Assembly: GCA_963691655.1 (NCBI GenBank)
Contig: OY829330.1
Span: forward strand, 19,338,182 to 19,402,181
Direction of reading: 5' to 3'
Length of the DNA: 64,000 bases
DNA from: Toxonevra muliebris
Lineage: Eukaryota > Arthropoda > Insecta > Diptera > Pallopteridae
The notes beneath the pieces were generated by a model. It worked only from the letters and a program-made list of their open reading frames with translations, ran no database searches and was not told the DNA's origin. A program made the translations under genes and the position numbers. Of this stretch, positions 62,101 through 64,000 are shown piece after piece. Position 1 is the first letter of the stretch, and each line of letters starts with the position of its first letter.

Positions 62101-64000
62101 TTTTTTAACTTTTGTCGTTTCGAGTTTTATGTGGTCATTAAAGTTACATTTTTTGGAAGTGAGTTTCGAGGTAGCTCTACTTTTTGAAAAAAATTAGCGA
62201 AAGTAGCAATGAAAAAACCTAAACTGTCGTACTATATCGAATATGAGGAATCAAACAAACTACTGAAATCAAAATAATGTCAAAAAAAAAATATTTCTCT
62301 TGCACTTCTAAGATCCAAAATGTCCGGTCTTTAACGTTATACGAAAAAGTCTATAACGTTACCTAGCGATTTTATTTTGAGAAACAAGAAAATATGATGC
62401 AATAATAAACTGAAATTTGCTAGAAAGTGAAAAAATCAAATATTTATTGAAAATATCATCGTTCTGTTTGTTTTTCACTGGTTTCCAGAAACCAGTCTTG
62501 CAATATCACATTGTAGCGCTTTAATCCGCCGTCACTCGTGCGGGATGTGTTTTGCACCCCACTACTTATTACACTGTAGAGCACTTCGGTTTTTTTTCTG
62601 GGGAATTGATGAAACTAAGTTTTTCTGAAAGCTTGGGTTGTAGTCAGTTTTCCCAGGTTGGCGATTTGAAGGGATTTTTTTCATTTTGAATTTGCTGCTT
62701 CAGTCTATGGTTGCGTCGGAGTAGTATCATTTAAATACAAATATTTTTACCATCAAAAGGTCTTTCTGGGTGTTTTCGGGTACGAGAAATCTGAATCTAC
62801 AGTTTATTTTTACCAAAAACGGTCGCTAGGGTGCGCTTTGGTGCAAAAAACATGAAACATTTCAACGGCTAAGAAGGTCATAAAATCAGATTAAATGTAC
62901 GAGATATTCATTTTTTTTATTCTTTTCATAATGTTAAACATCTTTCTAAGCACGTCATTGACGTACAACCTTTGCCAGATCGACTGACAAAATTTAAAAG
63001 TTTTGTTTTCTTGATTTTTTTTTATAAAGTCCATACAAACTACACTTATTTTAATCTAAAAAATCAGTATATTGGATTTGAATTAAATACAAAAATCAGT
63101 ACTAATCAGTGCATTTACTTTTGATTATAAGCTCACTTTATAAACTCATTAAGGCAAGTCTGTTTCTTTTCTTCCTCTAAAAAGTGAACAATAAACTGAA
63201 AGTTCTTTCAGTGGAATCGAAAAAAATTTATATTTTTTCTACAGTTGGGAATTTTACAAAATCTATAATTCTGTCTAGTTTTCATTAAAAGAATTCAAAA
63301 TAGAAAAAATTTAATAAAAAGACCAAAAATGTTTTTAAGATTACAAAACTTAGTACTGAAATAAAGCAAAATCCAAAAATAGCTAGGTTTGCGTACTGAT
63401 TTCAGAATTTTAAAATTAGTACTTTAAAAAAAATCCAAGAAAATCAGTACGTCTGGCTACTCTATGCTCGGCTCAGTGGTTTCTGAGAACAGTAAATTAT
63501 GTTTTTATGTCGAATCAAAAAGTACAATTTTTTCAGCGAAATTGGACTTTAACGTTACACAAGTTTGATGGCCTGTACAGCGAGGAAATTGAATAATTTT
63601 CAAAAAATGCATTTGTATCTAGAACCTAGGTGTTCTCGAAAAAAGTAGGTCGTTTCCAATTTTTGTTTTGTTAGATTTTTCAGAAAAAACTTTTTGTAAA
63701 ATTAAGTCTTTAATGATACATGAAATTTGCGGTGCATTTCAAAGCCATCACCTTTTCTATTACACAAAGCCAATTGCACGAAAAAAACTAGAATAATATA
63801 GTTATTTTCATGTTTTTGTTCCGATTTGAGTTCTGGCCCATTTCGATCAGATGACCGACACAAGTGAAAGGAACGTGATTTGACATTTGTGTTTCCCGAT
63901 GATATGCGATATAAATGAATGGAATTTAGTCGACATAGCGCGAAATTCAAAAAAATTTTATATCTTAAGTGAACTTAAGATTTTATAACAATTGTACAAT

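Larger units (their letters stand above)
58641..64000. other. Right-hand 5.4 kb without a recognised gene
   Basis: All open frames are short and AT-driven. The longest, 176 codons at 60313-60843, is Ser/Phe-rich and has no domain. Small structured features are listed separately. The first kinesin exon was looked for on the minus strand (pattern like VVVRCRP) and not found. Confidence 0.55.

Noticed and set aside
1..64000. CRISPR arrays, operons, prokaryotic genes
   Set aside because: No regularly spaced repeats or bacterial gene layout; everything points to an insect nuclear genome.

Overview
The window looks like dipteran (fly) nuclear DNA: very AT-rich, small introns next to huge ones, and relics of mobile-element groups typical of fly genomes (BEL/Pao, Ty3/gypsy, LOA-type and other non-LTR elements, mariner, pogo, hAT-like and TTAA-flanked elements). 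A non-drosophilid fly is my guess; nothing here fixes the species.

The only host gene I can support is a homodimeric kinesin-2 motor of the KIF17/OSM-3 type on the minus strand. Six exons, plus a probable seventh, join with consistent splice phases: 55911-55687, 55559-54909, 54467-53518, 39099-38877, 38798-38678, 38575-38246 and 33969-33740. The first coding exon is not visible and probably lies beyond the right edge. Two introns are swollen by mobile DNA: one of 14.4 kb (39100-53517) and one of 4.3 kb (33970-38245). The remaining sequence is nested transposable elements and their debris.

Left part (1-33700): a non-LTR 3' end with poly-A abuts a broken BEL/Pao pol gene (153-3860). Next comes a broken minus-strand Ty3/gypsy element with gag, protease, the start of RT, a primer binding site and an LTR (4206-9034). 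A 1.2-kb dispersed repeat follows (9102-10317; inverted copy at 41208-42504). A 1.9-kb pogo-like element (11224-13127) sits inside a non-LTR ORF1 relic (to 14146). After that come a zeste/Myb-like pseudogene, several MITEs, a second LTR of the gypsy-like element carrying a deleted mariner (23882-25426), a DD37E Tc1-mariner pseudogene inside another DNA element (27398-30613), a LINE RNase H relic and a hAT-like fragment.

Kinesin introns: the 4.3-kb intron holds an almost complete fold-back palindrome with arms of about 740 bp (34338-37371), itself split by a second inverted-repeat element with a TA duplication. The 14.4-kb intron holds a 466-bp palindrome, the second copy of the 1.2-kb repeat, and a three-layer nest. 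In that nest, a DNA element (43071-52829) was hit by a full-length LOA-type retrotransposon with an 11-bp target duplication (43088-49180; both ORFs open) and by a hAT-like element with an 8-bp duplication (49262-52130).

Right part (55912-64000): probably the upstream kinesin intron. It holds a LINE RT relic, an internally deleted mariner, another fold-back arm copy and several small inverted repeats. All gene calls come from reading translations, splice signals and repeat alignments by eye; no database search was possible.
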